A stretch of DNA of 64,000 nucleotides from Shewanella litorisediminis (lineage in GTDB: Bacteria; Pseudomonadota; Gammaproteobacteria; Enterobacterales; Shewanellaceae), in contig NZ_CP069213.1 in NCBI RefSeq assembly GCF_016834455.1, forward strand, positions 3,759,501-3,823,500. Direction: 5' to 3'. The translations under genes and the position numbers were made by a program. The notes below the pieces were generated by a model that was not told the origin of the DNA, ran no database searches, and was given only the letters and a program-made list of their open reading frames with translations. How positions within the stretch are numbered: position 1 is the first letter of the stretch; each line of letters starts with the position of its first letter. Positions 1-9,794 of this stretch are shown here, piece after piece.

Positions 1-22
1 AAGTGCAGTTCAAGGACAGCCC

Positions 23-514
23 ATGACCCAGTTCGCCCTCGATGACATTCAGCATCTGCGTGAGTCGGTGCAGGTGGAGTTTAAGCTGGCAGCAGGCCGG
101 GATGGCAAGGGACAGCTGCCTGAAGGCATGTGGGAGAGCTACAGCGCCTTCGCCAATACATTGGGCGGCGAGATTATTTTGGGTGTGCGGGAATCTCAGG
201 GCGAGTTCACTATTGAAGGCATAGCCAACCCGCTGCCGATGCTGGAAGACATCTGGCGTATTCTCAAGGACCCGCGGCGGGTGTCCTGTAATGTACTGTC
301 ACCAACAGATGTTCAAATTATTGAGCTCGCGGGTAAAAAGCTCATTCGCCTGCACGTGCCCGAGGCCGCCGCCCACCAAAAGCCGGTATTCCTCGGACCG
401 GATCCCTATACAGGCACTTTTTTCAGGGTGGATTCGTCAGACATGCGCGCCAGCCGTCGTCAGGTCAGCCAACTGCTGAAAAAGCAGCGCCGCCTCTGTC
501 CGCCGGAACAATAG
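23..514 (+). CDS. AlbA_2-domain putative DNA-binding protein
   Basis: A 163-residue protein whose first ~140 residues look like the AlbA_2 (Schlafen AlbA_2, formerly AAA_4) domain: an ESVQVEFKLA segment near residues 14-23 followed by SAFANTLGGEIILGV near residues 41-55, the paired signatures of that fold. In many relatives the domain sits at the start of a 400-500-residue regulator with a C-terminal helix-turn-helix. Here the frame stops after the AlbA_2 domain and a short basic tail (KKQRR), so it is a stand-alone domain or a shortened member. An AAGGACA element precedes the ATG. Its target and function are unknown; nucleic-acid binding is inferred from the family only. It converges on the hupE gene 20 bp away. 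Confidence 0.75.
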   Translation: MTQFALDDIQHLRESVQVEFKLAAGRDGKGQLPEGMWESYSAFANTLGGEIILGVRESQGEFTIEGIANPLPMLEDIWRILKDPRRVSCNVLSPTDVQIIELAGKKLIRLHVPEAAAHQKPVFLGPDPYTGTFFRVDSSDMRASRRQVSQLLKKQRRLCPPEQ

Positions 515-534
515 GCCGCAGAAAGCTCGGCGTC

Positions 535-1122
535 TCAGAAGAACCACAGCAACAAGCCCAGGGACGTGATTATCCCTCCAAGCCCACGCAGCAAGGGTTT
601 TGGCGTTTCTATCAGGCTCAGATACCAGGCTACCGCACCGCCAAACAACATAATGGCCACAGTACCCATACTGATCCCCAGGGTATACCAGACGGGGTTT
701 GCCCCCATGGGAATTTCAGCGCCATGGGCATGGCCATGGAACAGGGCAAAAATGCCTACCAGAGCCTGAGCAAACGACAGCGGCACTTCGCGCCCCATCA
801 GCAAAGCCAGCCCCAGAAGAATCCCTGACAGTGCTATGCCCGGCTCCACCCAGGGCATGGGCACCTGCAGCAAGCCAATAACGTCACCAAAGATAAAAAA
901 CAATAAAAATGCCACCGGCACGGAAATCTGCGCCCTTCCGCCAAGCTGCATGCCGATAAGGCTGGCCGCAAAAATGGTCAGGAGATGATCCAATCCGAGA
1001 AAGGGATGGATTACACCGGCCAGAAATCCTTCGTTGGCGTAAATATCGTGGGCAGCAGCAGGCCATGCCACCATGGTTAAGATGACAAATACTAACGAAA
1101 ACATGACTTTTGGCCTGAGCAT
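535..1122 (-). CDS. hupE: HupE/UreJ family membrane protein
   Basis: A 195-residue inner-membrane protein of the HupE/UreJ family, which contains nickel or cobalt permeases. It has an N-terminal signal-like segment ending near AAAHDIY, then about six hydrophobic helices. The family's histidine motifs are visible: HPFLGLDHLL after the signal and FHGHAHGAE in the middle, the probable metal ligands. The frame opens eight codons further upstream, but the start at 1122 is chosen because GGAAAGGGGAAGG lies just before it and no ribosome site precedes the longer start. No hydrogenase or urease genes are in the window, so nickel or cobalt uptake for another enzyme is an inference; substrate is uncertain. 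Confidence 0.82.
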   Translation of the reverse strand: MLRPKVMFSLVFVILTMVAWPAAAHDIYANEGFLAGVIHPFLGLDHLLTIFAASLIGMQLGGRAQISVPVAFLLFFIFGDVIGLLQVPMPWVEPGIALSGILLGLALLMGREVPLSFAQALVGIFALFHGHAHGAEIPMGANPVWYTLGISMGTVAIMLFGGAVAWYLSLIETPKPLLRGLGGIITSLGLLLWFF

Positions 1123-1238
1123 GCGCTTCACCCTTCCCCTTTCCATTGAGGAGGTTATAGGCTAACAGGTTAAGAATGTTAAAGAAATGATAAGTTCAGA
1201 CTGAATTTGTATCGGGGCTCGCTTTAGTGCTTCGCGAT

Positions 1239-1955
1239 TTACAGCAGAGCCAGCAAAGCATCCAGCTTCTGAATTTGCAGGTGAGGCAAAGGCGATGCAA
1301 GGGGGCGCGGCTGTGTTCCTCCATGTGCAGGGTTGAGCAGCACCGCCTGGCAACCAGCCTTGAGCGCCCCCACCACATCGGCGCTGTGGCTGTCCCCTAC
1401 ATGGAGCAACTGCTCAGAGGCTATGCCAAGGCGATTGCATCCCATCCGGAACAAATCGTCCACCGGCTTCATCCGCACCCCACTGCCCGCAGCGAGCACA
1501 AAGGCCAGCCGGTCCCCCAGGCCTATGCGCACCGGGTCAACATTGCCGTTGGTGAGACCTATCAGGGGGTATTTTTGCCCGAGTTTTGCCAGTAGCTGTA
1601 ACGAGCTATCTGGTACCCGAAAATGGCTGCGAGCCCGGATAAATTCATCCATGACGGCGCGGGCAGCCATTGTGGCTTCTGCTTCCGGCAGACCAAAATA
1701 TAGCAGCCCCGAATGCAGGGTCAGTAATCGCAGTGCCGTGGGGTCGTGGGCCAGCATGGGATGATGGGCCAATACCCGAAGCTTGTGATGACGCCATTCA
1801 TCCCGCCCCCAGGCCTTGGTCACCGGATAATGGCGGGCAAGATACATGAGCTGTGCAAGCTCCGCCGCCATAATCACGGGCCGGTTGTCATACAGGGTGT
1901 CATCCAGGTCAAAACTGATGGCGGCAATGGGTTTCAGGCGGCGAAATATCTGCAT
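1239..1955 (-). CDS. yigB: HAD-superfamily hydrolase (YigB family)
   Basis: A 238-residue haloacid-dehalogenase phosphatase. Motif I, FDLDDTLYDN, is near residue 17 (DxDxT nucleophile); motif II is LIGLTNGN; motifs III/IV lie near MKPVDDLFRMG and HVGDSHSADVVGA. E. coli YigB in the same operon position dephosphorylates FMN and other small phosphates, so a flavin phosphatase role is a reasonable inference. The start at 1955 overlaps the xerC stop by one base (TGATG), indicating translational coupling; the frame stays open upstream but only within xerC. It is the last gene of the lptM-lysA-dapF-yigA-xerC-yigB operon. Confidence 0.9.
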   Translation of the reverse strand: MQIFRRLKPIAAISFDLDDTLYDNRPVIMAAELAQLMYLARHYPVTKAWGRDEWRHHKLRVLAHHPMLAHDPTALRLLTLHSGLLYFGLPEAEATMAARAVMDEFIRARSHFRVPDSSLQLLAKLGQKYPLIGLTNGNVDPVRIGLGDRLAFVLAAGSGVRMKPVDDLFRMGCNRLGIASEQLLHVGDSHSADVVGALKAGCQAVLLNPAHGGTQPRPLASPLPHLQIQKLDALLALL

Positions 1956-2845
1956 CAATCCCCCTTCTTGCGCGCCCGGGGGTGAGCACCGTCGTACACC
2001 TTGGCCAGATGCTGAAAGTCGAGACTGGTGTATATTTGCGTGGTGGCGAGATTGGCGTGACCCAATAATTCCTGCACGGCCCGCAAATCGCCACTGGACT
2101 CCAGCATGTGGGTCGCGAAGGAGTGCCTGAGTTTGTGTGGATGTACTCCAACGCTGAGACCTTGTATTTTGGCCCATTTCTCCATACGCGACTGAATACT
2201 GCGATGGGAAAGCCTGCTGCCCCGGGTAGAGACAAAGAGCGCATCGTCCTGACAGGGCATCTGTGCCCTGACATTCAGCCAGTCGGCGATGGCGGCCAGG
2301 GCGACACTGCCCACGGGTAAAATCCGTTCCTTACTGCCTTTTCCCAGTACCCGCACTTCCCGACTCTCGCGGTCCAGGTCCTTCACATCCAGCGCCGCCA
2401 GCTCGGCCAGACGCAGGCCGCAGGAATAAAACAGCTCCATGATGGCCCTGTCACGCAGCGCCAGGCCATCTTCCGGTGGAATATCCAGCAGGTGGTTGAC
2501 CGAATCAGGGTCGAGGTTTTTCGGCAAGGTTTTGGGCTGTTTCGGCGCACTCAGGGTAGCGGCAGGGTTGGTTTCTATCAGGCCTTCTTTTAACAGAAAC
2601 TGACCAAATTGCTTCAGCGCGGACGCGGTGAGCGACAAGGAGCGTGGCGACAGCCCCTGGCGATGCAGCCGGGCCATCAGGCCACTGAGATCCTGGCGAC
2701 TCAACTGCTGCCAGCTCCGCTGCCCCAGCAGCGTATCGGCGCGTTCCAGTTCAAAGCGATAATTACGTACCGTCATGGGGGACAATTGCCGCTCGGTGGC
2801 AAGGTAGCGGGTAAAACGTGCCAGCCAGTCGGCTTGGTCGGCCAT
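1955..2845 (-). CDS. xerC: Tyrosine recombinase XerC
   Basis: A 296-residue site-specific recombinase that with XerD resolves chromosome dimers at dif. The N-terminal SAM-like core-binding domain (about 1-100) precedes the catalytic domain. All catalytic residues are visible: R145 (CGLRLAEL), K169 (GKGSKER), H237 and R240 (HPHKLRHSF), H263 (LLGHA) and nucleophile Y272 (TQIYTSL); spacing parallels E. coli XerC with a three-residue offset. The ATG at 2845 sits two bases after the yigA stop; the frame extends 41 codons upstream into yigA but that part is not XerC-like. Operon order dapF-yigA-xerC-yigB matches E. coli. Confidence 0.96.
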   Translation of the reverse strand: MADQADWLARFTRYLATERQLSPMTVRNYRFELERADTLLGQRSWQQLSRQDLSGLMARLHRQGLSPRSLSLTASALKQFGQFLLKEGLIETNPAATLSAPKQPKTLPKNLDPDSVNHLLDIPPEDGLALRDRAIMELFYSCGLRLAELAALDVKDLDRESREVRVLGKGSKERILPVGSVALAAIADWLNVRAQMPCQDDALFVSTRGSRLSHRSIQSRMEKWAKIQGLSVGVHPHKLRHSFATHMLESSGDLRAVQELLGHANLATTQIYTSLDFQHLAKVYDGAHPRARKKGD

Positions 2846-2847
2846 GG

Positions 2848-3483
2848 TTACAACCTTGGCAACAGATGGTCCAAAATCCGCCGCAGCTGATCCAGCAGCA
2901 AGTTGTCCATCTCGGGATGAAAATGGGCCGGATCCTGACTGGCGATGGCAAATACCACCTGACCGCAATGTTCAGACAAGCGGGTCAGCGCCACTGAGCC
3001 CACTTCAGAACCAAACAAACGCCGTGACTCACTGGCGGTGAGACGGCCGAAATAGTGACCCCGGGCGAGGCGGTTGCTCCAGATGGCCGAGAGTTCACTG
3101 TCCACATCATGCACCGTGATAAGCCTGACATGGGTAAAGCCAAACTCGCCCATCAGCGCCTGGGACAGGGTCTGACGAACATCCCCCAGGTCTTCGCTTT
3201 CCAACAACATGAATTGCAAATCGTTGTTGAAGCGAAAGATTTTCTCGTTTCTGCGGGCCTGGGTCATCAGGGCAGTAATTTCTTCTTCAAGCTGGGCCAC
3301 CCGGCTTCTGAGCATTTCCTGACGGCGCTCGAGGAGCGATACTGTGCCCCGCTCATTGTGGGACATGCGCATCGCCAGCAACAGCTCGGGATAACGACCA
3401 AAAAAGTCCGGATTATCCAGCAGATACTCGCGGATTATCTGTTCATCAAAGGGCGCTTCTGTCCTGTGTTTGGGATCTGTCAT
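2848..3483 (-). CDS. yigA: DUF484 family protein (YigA)
   Basis: A 211-residue DUF484 protein. The N-terminal part contains [20 protein letters not shown], typical of the family, then a short coiled coil ([21 protein letters not shown]) and a GAF-like C-terminal half. The family's biochemical role is unknown; it is nearly always located between dapF and xerC. Start at 3483 is fixed by the ATGA overlap with the dapF stop codon (3480-3482). Confidence 0.9.
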   Translation of the reverse strand: MTDPKHRTEAPFDEQIIREYLLDNPDFFGRYPELLLAMRMSHNERGTVSLLERRQEMLRSRVAQLEEEITALMTQARRNEKIFRFNNDLQFMLLESEDLGDVRQTLSQALMGEFGFTHVRLITVHDVDSELSAIWSNRLARGHYFGRLTASESRRLFGSEVGSVALTRLSEHCGQVVFAIASQDPAHFHPEMDNLLLDQLRRILDHLLPRL

Positions 3484-4307
3484 AACTGGATTTGTCCGTC
3501 GTATACCTGCTGAGCCGGGCCTGTCATCCACAGGGGTTTGCCCTCGCCATCCCAGCTGATGGTCAGGCTGCCACCGGGTAAGTCTACCCGCACACGGCTA
3601 CCCAACTTACCCTGGAGTTGCCCCACCACCGCGGCGGCGCATGCACCGCTGCCACAGGCAAGGGTTTCGGCCGCACCGCGCTCGTACACCCTGAGCTTGA
3701 TATGATCAGGGGCTATCACCTGCATAAAGCCGACGTTAACCCCTTTGGGGAAACGTTCGTGGCGCGTCAACTGGGCCCCCACCTCAGCCACAGGGGCCTC
3801 GGTGATGTCATCCACTTCGAGCACCACATGGGGGTTACCCATGGACACGGCGCCACACAAAAAGGTTTGCTGTGCCGACTGCAGCAGGTAGGTTTTTTCA
3901 AATTTTTTGGCTTTAAAGGGGATTTGTGCCGGGTCGAGTATGGGCACGCCCATATTCACGGTCACCCCACCATCGCGCTCGAGGCGCAGCGTCATCTTGC
4001 CTGCACTGGTGCTGACCTTGATTTTATGCTTTTGGGTGAGCCCTTTATTGCGCACGAAGCGGGCAAAACAGCGTGCGCCATTGCCGCACTGCTCCACCTC
4101 GCTGCCATCGGCATTGAAAATGCGATAGTGAAAATCCAGATCCGGGTCATAGGGCGGCTCTACCAACAACAGCTGATCGAAACCGATACCGAAATTGCGG
4201 TCGGCCAGACGACGAATTTGTTCCGGCGAAAAGAACACGTTCTGGGTGACACCGTCGACAACCATAAAGTCGTTGCCCAGACCATGCATCTTGGTGAAGT
4301 GGATCAA
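3480..4307 (-). CDS. dapF: Diaminopimelate epimerase
   Basis: A 275-residue cytoplasmic enzyme converting LL- to meso-diaminopimelate for lysine and peptidoglycan synthesis. The two-base catalytic machinery is visible: C74 in [10 protein letters not shown] and C218 in LACGSGACA, each in one half of the pseudo-symmetric fold. The start [14 protein letters not shown] is the canonical N terminus and the length is the family's usual. It lies directly downstream of lysA, so the last two lysine-pathway steps are co-transcribed. The stop overlaps the yigA start. Confidence 0.97.
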   Translation of the reverse strand: MIHFTKMHGLGNDFMVVDGVTQNVFFSPEQIRRLADRNFGIGFDQLLLVEPPYDPDLDFHYRIFNADGSEVEQCGNGARCFARFVRNKGLTQKHKIKVSTSAGKMTLRLERDGGVTVNMGVPILDPAQIPFKAKKFEKTYLLQSAQQTFLCGAVSMGNPHVVLEVDDITEAPVAEVGAQLTRHERFPKGVNVGFMQVIAPDHIKLRVYERGAAETLACGSGACAAAVVGQLQGKLGSRVRVDLPGGSLTISWDGEGKPLWMTGPAQQVYDGQIQL

Positions 4308-4369
4308 GCTATGCTTCCTTAGCGCCGGGCCAGTGCTCCGGCGCCCAAAAATCGGGTACTTTCCCCAGT

Positions 4370-5614
4370 TTACGGCAGGAGTTGCTCTCCTTGCCAGAGC
4401 TGACTGAGTTTTTCCCGCTCACGTACCACATATGCCTTGTCACCATCCACCATCAGCTCGGCCGCACGGGGGCGGGTATTGTAGTTGGAGGCCATGGTAA
4501 AGCCGTAAGCACCGGCGCTGCGCACCACCAGAAGATCGCCACTGCCTGCGGCCAGTTCACGGTCTTTACCGAGGAAATCACCGGTTTCACACACGGGGCC
4601 GACCACGTCACAGCGGGTAGTTGGCTGATTGGTTTTAACAGCGGGAATGATGTTCTGCCAGGCGCCATAGAGGGACGGACGGATAAGGTCATTCATGGCG
4701 CCATCCACAATCACAAAGCGCTTATCACCATTATCCTTGGTGTACAGCACCTGGGTGACAAAGATACCTGCGTTGGCGGCAATGGCACGGCCCGGCTCAA
4801 AAATCAGCTTCAGCGGACGACCATTGAGTTTTTCGAGGATAGCAGCGGCATACACATCCGGATGCGGTGGGGTTTCGCCGTTGTAGGTCACACCCAGGCC
4901 GCCCCCCACGTCAAAGTGTTCAATCACTATGCCCTGCTCTGCCAGGCGGTCAATCAGGGCCAGCATGCGATCCATGGCATCGAGGAAGGGCTTAAGTTCG
5001 GTCAGCTGTGAGCCAATGTGGCAATCCACGCCTTTGACTTCCAGATTCGGCAGGGCGGCAGCGCGCGCAAACAGGGCCTCAGCCTCCTCCATGGGAATAC
5101 CAAACTTGTTTTCTTTCAGGCCGGTGGAAATATAAGGATGAGTCCCTGCATCCACATCGGGATTGACCCGCAGTGACACGGGCGCCACCTTGCCGACGCG
5201 GCCGGCGACCTCATTCAGGAGCTCAAGCTCAGCGCCCGACTCCAGGTTAAAACACAGAATGCCGGTTTTGAGCGCCAGTTCCATTTCGGCCACGGTTTTG
5301 CCCACGCCGGAAAACACCACCTTGGCCGGATCGCCACCTGCTTCGATAACGCGGCTGAGTTCACCACCGGAGACGATATCAAAGCCACTGCCAAGACGGG
5401 CCAGCACATTGAGTACTGCCAGGTTGGAGTTGGCTTTGACCGCATAGCAAATCAGGTGAGGATGCGTCGCTACAGCGCCATCGAAGGCATGCCAGTGGCG
5501 CTCGAGGGTAGCACGGGAATAAACATACAGGGGTGTGCCATGTTCAGCGGCAAGGCTTGCCACATCGCAGTCTTCGGCAAACAGCCGCTCGTCACGGTAG
5601 AGAAAATGATCCAA
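4370..5614 (-). CDS. lysA: Diaminopimelate decarboxylase
   Basis: A 414-residue PLP enzyme decarboxylating meso-diaminopimelate to L-lysine. The TIM-barrel domain carries the PLP lysine K60 in [10 protein letters not shown]; the substrate and PLP phosphate-binding segments [16 protein letters not shown] and [11 protein letters not shown] follow, and the C-terminal beta domain holds [12 protein letters not shown] and [12 protein letters not shown]. The start [17 protein letters not shown] fits the family. It is 11 bases downstream of lptM and 62 bases upstream of dapF. E. coli keeps lysA elsewhere; its place between lptM and dapF is found in other gammaproteobacteria. Confidence 0.96.
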   Translation of the reverse strand: MDHFLYRDERLFAEDCDVASLAAEHGTPLYVYSRATLERHWHAFDGAVATHPHLICYAVKANSNLAVLNVLARLGSGFDIVSGGELSRVIEAGGDPAKVVFSGVGKTVAEMELALKTGILCFNLESGAELELLNEVAGRVGKVAPVSLRVNPDVDAGTHPYISTGLKENKFGIPMEEAEALFARAAALPNLEVKGVDCHIGSQLTELKPFLDAMDRMLALIDRLAEQGIVIEHFDVGGGLGVTYNGETPPHPDVYAAAILEKLNGRPLKLIFEPGRAIAANAGIFVTQVLYTKDNGDKRFVIVDGAMNDLIRPSLYGAWQNIIPAVKTNQPTTRCDVVGPVCETGDFLGKDRELAAGSGDLLVVRSAGAYGFTMASNYNTRPRAAELMVDGDKAYVVREREKLSQLWQGEQLLP

Positions 5615-5625
5615 GGTAGGCGTCC

Positions 5626-5787
5626 TTATTGTTTGCGCTCATCGATTTTGGGTGTATCGGCTGCCGGAGCAGTTGCCGGTTGCTGAGCCTGATTCTCGGG
5701 AGCAGGCGGTGTCTTATAGAGCGGGCCTTTTTGGCCGCAGCCCAAAAGCAGCAGGCTAACAAGCAATAGGGATAAATACAGTCTCAT
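5626..5787 (-). CDS. lptM: LptM (YifL) small lipoprotein
   Basis: A 53-residue lipoprotein: MRLYLSLLLVSLLLLGCGQKGPLYKTPP, with lipobox LLGC (lipidated Cys17) and the family hallmark CGQKGPLY. LptM assists assembly of the outer-membrane LPS translocon LptDE in E. coli; the rest is a proline/alanine-rich tail. The frame extends upstream another 26 codons, but those lack a signal sequence and overlap the divergent cyaY promoter, so the start at 5787 is chosen. It is the first gene of the lysA-dapF-xerC operon. Confidence 0.92.
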   Translation of the reverse strand: MRLYLSLLLVSLLLLGCGQKGPLYKTPPAPENQAQQPATAPAADTPKIDERKQ

Positions 5788-5867
5788 TTTTCTCAACTTC
5801 AATGCATAAGGCGCGGGTTTGGCCTTATAATCGCATTCAAGCCCAAGATTGAAAAGGACCAACACAC

Positions 5868-6200
5868 ATGGCGATGACAGACACAGAGTTTCACCATTTG
5901 GCCGATGAGATGTTCAATATCATTGAAAGCGCCATCGAAAACGCCATCGACAATGAAGACGCCGATGTGGACATCGACAGTTCCGGCGGGGTGTTACAGC
6001 TGACCTTCGAAGACAATTCCAAGGTAGTGATCAATAAGCAGGAGCCGCTGCATGAAATCTGGTTGGCGACCCGCTTTGGTGGTTATCACTTTGGTTTTAA
6101 AGAGGGTAAATGGATTGACGAGCGTAACGGCGGTGCCGAATTTATGCCGTTTTTGAAAGAATCCATCAAGCGCCAGGCCAATCTGGACCTTTGCTGGTAA
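5868..6200 (+). CDS. cyaY: Frataxin homologue CyaY
   Basis: A 110-residue bacterial frataxin, an iron-binding modulator of Isc iron-sulfur cluster assembly. The acidic first helix ([30 protein letters not shown]) carries the iron-binding carboxylates, followed by the beta sheet with [20 protein letters not shown] and the conserved [14 protein letters not shown]. An AAGGA ribosome site precedes the ATG, and a perfect TATAAT lies at 5826-5831, about 40 bases upstream, though no good -35 accompanies it. It is divergent from lptM and converges on cyaA, as in E. coli. Confidence 0.95.
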   Translation: MAMTDTEFHHLADEMFNIIESAIENAIDNEDADVDIDSSGGVLQLTFEDNSKVVINKQEPLHEIWLATRFGGYHFGFKEGKWIDERNGGAEFMPFLKESIKRQANLDLCW

Positions 6201-6224
6201 CCCGTTCACGGCGTCGGTTGGGGG

Positions 6225-8654
6225 CTAAAACTCGGCCCCCATATCTTCTCTGGCCATTCCCACGGGCTGTGCCTTCAACTCCCCCTGCATTCTCACCAGC
6301 TGGAAAAATTGCGGCAAGTTAAAGCGGCCGTGCATTTCATACAAGCCCTCAAAGGCATGTTGCTGGCTCACTTTACTCACCAGCGCCTCCACCGTGGTGC
6401 CGTGCTGGACATAGTGGCTGATTTCATTCTTGTGATTGAGAATAAAGACATCAATACCGGCTTCTCTTGGCCGCAGGAAATATTGAATCACATCCTCGGT
6501 GGCATAATCCTGGATAAGCTCGGGCACGCTGGCGAAGGGGTCGTCGCCCAATCCGGGCCTGGGGATCGACAGCAGATGACCACGGCTCATTTGCTTATAA
6601 ATTGAAGGCGCATCGGCAAGGTCTTCATAAGCCACGCCCAGAGTATTAAAGAACAATCCGTAGCTTCGAGTGCCGATTCGCAGTGGCTGAACCAGCGTCG
6701 ATGAGGCGTTGGCCTGACAACTGAGAGTTGCCACCTGTTTCAATAACGAGTGTACCGCCAATTCAAGCTGAAAGGTTAAGCGCGTGCTGCAACCCAGGGT
6801 GCGCAGATCCAGCTTGCCTGCTGCCCTTCGGATCCCGGGCGCCAGAAAGGTCATGGCCTTAAGCAGTGCCTGCTCCCCCTCAAAATGGTGTGCATGCCAC
6901 TCGCCCCAGGAGTTGAACGACAGCACATCCAGTGAGCCCAGCATATTGCGCTGGGTGCGACCGAGTGAAAACAGGTTGGCATTCATGATATCCACCAGGA
7001 CTTCCTGACCGGGCCAATCTGGGGTGGGGTCATGTTCCAGGTTGACCAGTAACACCAGTTTTCGGTAGTGCCAGGGCTGACACAGGTCCTGTTTGGAGAC
7101 CTTAAGTTCGGTATCCCGAATCGCCTCCCGCAAGCGTTTGCCCGTGGCGGCAAGGCGTGCACCCAGCTTGCGCTCGCCGTAACAGTACCACTGGGTCTGG
7201 TCATCACAGACCTGATTAATACAGGACCAGAGCAGCAGCGACGCGAGGTTATCGGCAACATATACCGCCGCCTCCCCCTTCAAGGCCGATGCCTGGGGCT
7301 CCTGACGATAGAGGTAATGGGTCCTGTCTGACTGACTGGTAATCACCGTCAGCACAGGCTCTTGTAACCGGCTGCTCCAGAGTGGATTCAACTTGGACAC
7401 CAGATGTTTGTCTTCATTGAAGCAGGTGTGCAACTTGCGGGTGAGCATGCCCAGGTCTTCGACCCTGAGCCCCTCATTAACGCCGTGATTGGCCGCAAAA
7501 CGCAGCAGGGTTTGATAGCTCGCCAGCATCAGCTCATTCAATTGGGCGTTGAACCACTGTAGCTGCCCCGTATGCCATTCTTCACAGTCATCCAGAGTCT
7601 GAATCAGGGTATCGGGCCATTCCCAGGCCGACACCAACAGCTGCATCTTCAGGTAGCGCCAATCCTTGGGTTGCTGGGGATGGCTTAAACGCACGGCACA
7701 TTTGAGATAAAAGCAGCGCCGCACAATCTCCAGCCGGCGATGGTCCTCAATCGCAAGCAGGTATTCTTCAATCGCTTCGTACAATAAAAAGTAAGGGTCG
7801 TTGGCGGTGGAAAAATCCCCTTTGGTGGTGTGAAGCCACACCCTGGCACTCAGCTGCTCAGTATTGGGGTAACGCCATGCATAGGCCTCAAGCAGCAATA
7901 CCTTTAGCAGCGCCTTATGGGGTTTGACCAAGCCTTTATAAAGTTGCCATAACGAGGCGCTGAAATATTCGCTGGCGGGCAAGCTTTGCACATCCCCCAA
8001 CCAGAGGCCCTCACTGGTGGACCTGGCATCCGGCCACCAATACAGAGGTTTACCGCCCAGGCAAATCTGGGTGCGGTAAAACTCCTCCAGGAGCAGCCAG
8101 TGCTGCGCGCTGCCACTGTGTTCTACCCCCAGCCTTACCTGACCGTTCCCCGAATAGCTTTTATCGGCACGAAACTGGAAGGGATGCACCAGATAAAAGT
8201 TCACCTCAAACTCAAAACCCGCAAACCATTGATGCAAGAGCGCCAACTTATCGGCCAGGGCCAGAATGTCATCGGCGGACAAATTAGGCTCGTGAATCAC
8301 CCATACATCAACGTCGCTGAAAGGGTTTTGTCCGAAGCTGCCGGTGCTGCCCATGGCATAAATACCTTCGATGGCATAAGGCCAGTCGGCACGCAGACTG
8401 GGCAGTCCCAGAGACAAGACGCTGGCGGCTTCCAGATGGGGTTCCTGGGGTTCAAAACTTGCCAGACCACAGGGTGTGGCATGACCGTTGTAGCCGGGAA
8501 TTCGGGGGCCATGAAAGTGCAGCAACAGCGGAATCGCATGCAGCAGGTGTCTTTTGAGGGGAGAAAGCAGTGCCAGGGCCCGTGCCAGTCGCACCTTGTT
8601 GAGGCGTTCTGACAAGCTTAAAGCAGATGTTGACCACCGACTGTGCGCGATCAT
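6225..8654 (-). CDS. cyaA: Class I adenylate cyclase
   Basis: An 809-residue class I adenylate cyclase making cAMP for CRP. The catalytic nucleotidyltransferase-like half contains AMGSTGSFGQNPFSDVDVWV near residues 101-120 (GS plus DxD metal ligands), and HFHGPRIPGYNG earlier matches the family. The C-terminal half is the regulatory region that in enterics responds to PTS enzyme IIA-Glc. Length is slightly under E. coli CyaA (848). No strong Shine-Dalgarno sequence precedes the start, and weak initiation is typical of cyaA genes. Divergent from hemC, with a CRP site between them that could give feedback. Confidence 0.95.
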   Translation of the reverse strand: MIAHSRWSTSALSLSERLNKVRLARALALLSPLKRHLLHAIPLLLHFHGPRIPGYNGHATPCGLASFEPQEPHLEAASVLSLGLPSLRADWPYAIEGIYAMGSTGSFGQNPFSDVDVWVIHEPNLSADDILALADKLALLHQWFAGFEFEVNFYLVHPFQFRADKSYSGNGQVRLGVEHSGSAQHWLLLEEFYRTQICLGGKPLYWWPDARSTSEGLWLGDVQSLPASEYFSASLWQLYKGLVKPHKALLKVLLLEAYAWRYPNTEQLSARVWLHTTKGDFSTANDPYFLLYEAIEEYLLAIEDHRRLEIVRRCFYLKCAVRLSHPQQPKDWRYLKMQLLVSAWEWPDTLIQTLDDCEEWHTGQLQWFNAQLNELMLASYQTLLRFAANHGVNEGLRVEDLGMLTRKLHTCFNEDKHLVSKLNPLWSSRLQEPVLTVITSQSDRTHYLYRQEPQASALKGEAAVYVADNLASLLLWSCINQVCDDQTQWYCYGERKLGARLAATGKRLREAIRDTELKVSKQDLCQPWHYRKLVLLVNLEHDPTPDWPGQEVLVDIMNANLFSLGRTQRNMLGSLDVLSFNSWGEWHAHHFEGEQALLKAMTFLAPGIRRAAGKLDLRTLGCSTRLTFQLELAVHSLLKQVATLSCQANASSTLVQPLRIGTRSYGLFFNTLGVAYEDLADAPSIYKQMSRGHLLSIPRPGLGDDPFASVPELIQDYATEDVIQYFLRPREAGIDVFILNHKNEISHYVQHGTTVEALVSKVSQQHAFEGLYEMHGRFNLPQFFQLVRMQGELKAQPVGMAREDMGAEF

Positions 8655-8859
8655 CTTAGTGCGTCACCATTCCCTGGACCCAAAGTTACCCCATGCTAGC
8701 ACCCAGGAAGGCGAACGCAAACATTTGCGATGAAGATCACATTTTTGCGAGCGGTTTCCCCCTCCACACCGCAAAGATGCGACGGCGGTTCCTTACATAG
8801 TCGCCGAGGCAATGTTAGCATTGGCGCAACTAACGCAGACCATAAGATGGAAAATCGGC
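8655..8859. promoter_or_regulatory. cyaA-hemC divergent intergenic region
   Basis: This 205-bp spacer separates divergent cyaA and hemC and must hold both promoters. The recognisable element is the CRP-like palindrome at 8726-8741, listed separately. No other convincing promoter hexamers were assigned. Confidence 0.55.
8726..8741. promoter_or_regulatory. Candidate CRP (cAMP receptor protein) site
   Basis: TGCGATGAAGATCACA matches the CRP consensus TGTGA-N6-TCACA at nine of ten defined positions, with the favourable flanks TT and TTT. It lies 72 bp upstream of the cyaA start and 118 bp upstream of hemC. CRP repression of cyaA is known in E. coli, so negative feedback on cAMP synthesis is the likely role; an effect on hemC is also possible. 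Confidence 0.65.
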
Positions 8860-9792
8860 ATGTCTCAAAACCTTATTCGTATCGCGACCCGCAAAAGCCC
8901 CCTTGCCATGTGGCAGGCTGAGTTTGTTAAAGCAGAGCTCGAGCGCATTCATCCAGATTTGACCGTGGAACTGCTGCCCATGAGCACCAAGGGCGACGTT
9001 ATTCTGGATACGCCCCTGGCCAAAGTAGGCGGCAAAGGCCTGTTCGTGAAAGAGCTGGAAGTCGCCATGCTGGAAGGCCGTGCAGATATTGCCGTGCACT
9101 CCATGAAAGACGTGCCGGTGGATTTTCCCGAAGGCCTGGGCCTTGAAGTGATTTGCGAGCGTGAAGACCCACGGGACGCTTTTGTGTCCAACACTTACAA
9201 GAGTATCGATGAGCTGCCACAGGGCGCTGTGGTAGGTACCTCCAGCCTGCGTCGTCAGTGTCAACTGCGTGCACGTCGTCCCGACCTGATTATCAAAGAC
9301 TTGCGTGGTAACGTAGGCACCCGCCTGGCAAAGCTCGACTCCGGCGAATACGATGCCATCATTCTTGCAGCAGCGGGCCTCATTCGCCTGAAGCTCGCCG
9401 AGCGTATTGCGGGTTTTATCAGCACCGAAGAGTCGCTGCCAGCCAATGGTCAGGGCGCTGTGGGCATTGAATGCCGCACCGATGATGCGCGTGTCAAAGC
9501 CCTGCTGGCACCGCTGGAACACAAAGAAACCCGTCTGCGAGTGCTTGCTGAGCGCGCCATGAACACCCGCTTGGAAGGAGGTTGTCAGGTGCCTATCGGC
9601 GCATTTGCCGAAATTGAGGCCGACACCCTGACACTGCGAGGCTTGGTAGGTAACCCCGATGGCAGCGAAGTCATCACAGGCACAGTGACAGGTTCAACTG
9701 CCAACGCCATTGAGCTGGGTCATCAGCTGGCCGATGATTTGCTCAGCCGCGGCGCCAAAACCATTCTGGATGCAGTATACGCCCGGAACTAA
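8860..9792 (+). CDS. hemC: Porphobilinogen deaminase (hydroxymethylbilane synthase)
   Basis: A 310-residue enzyme polymerising four porphobilinogens to hydroxymethylbilane in haem synthesis. C242 in [12 protein letters not shown] attaches the dipyrromethane cofactor, at the same number as in E. coli. Other signatures: [15 protein letters not shown] at the N terminus, [19 protein letters not shown] and [14 protein letters not shown]. The start at 8860 (MSQNLIRIA) is chosen because the N terminus then aligns with the family; the frame stays open 16 codons further up. First gene of hemCDXY. Confidence 0.96.
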   Translation: MSQNLIRIATRKSPLAMWQAEFVKAELERIHPDLTVELLPMSTKGDVILDTPLAKVGGKGLFVKELEVAMLEGRADIAVHSMKDVPVDFPEGLGLEVICEREDPRDAFVSNTYKSIDELPQGAVVGTSSLRRQCQLRARRPDLIIKDLRGNVGTRLAKLDSGEYDAIILAAAGLIRLKLAERIAGFISTEESLPANGQGAVGIECRTDDARVKALLAPLEHKETRLRVLAERAMNTRLEGGCQVPIGAFAEIEADTLTLRGLVGNPDGSEVITGTVTGSTANAIELGHQLADDLLSRGAKTILDAVYARN

Positions 9793-9794
9793 CC

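Noticed and set aside
5697..5865. Upstream extension of lptM
   Set aside because: The frame begins at 5865 inside the cyaY promoter, and the added 26 residues displace the signal sequence.
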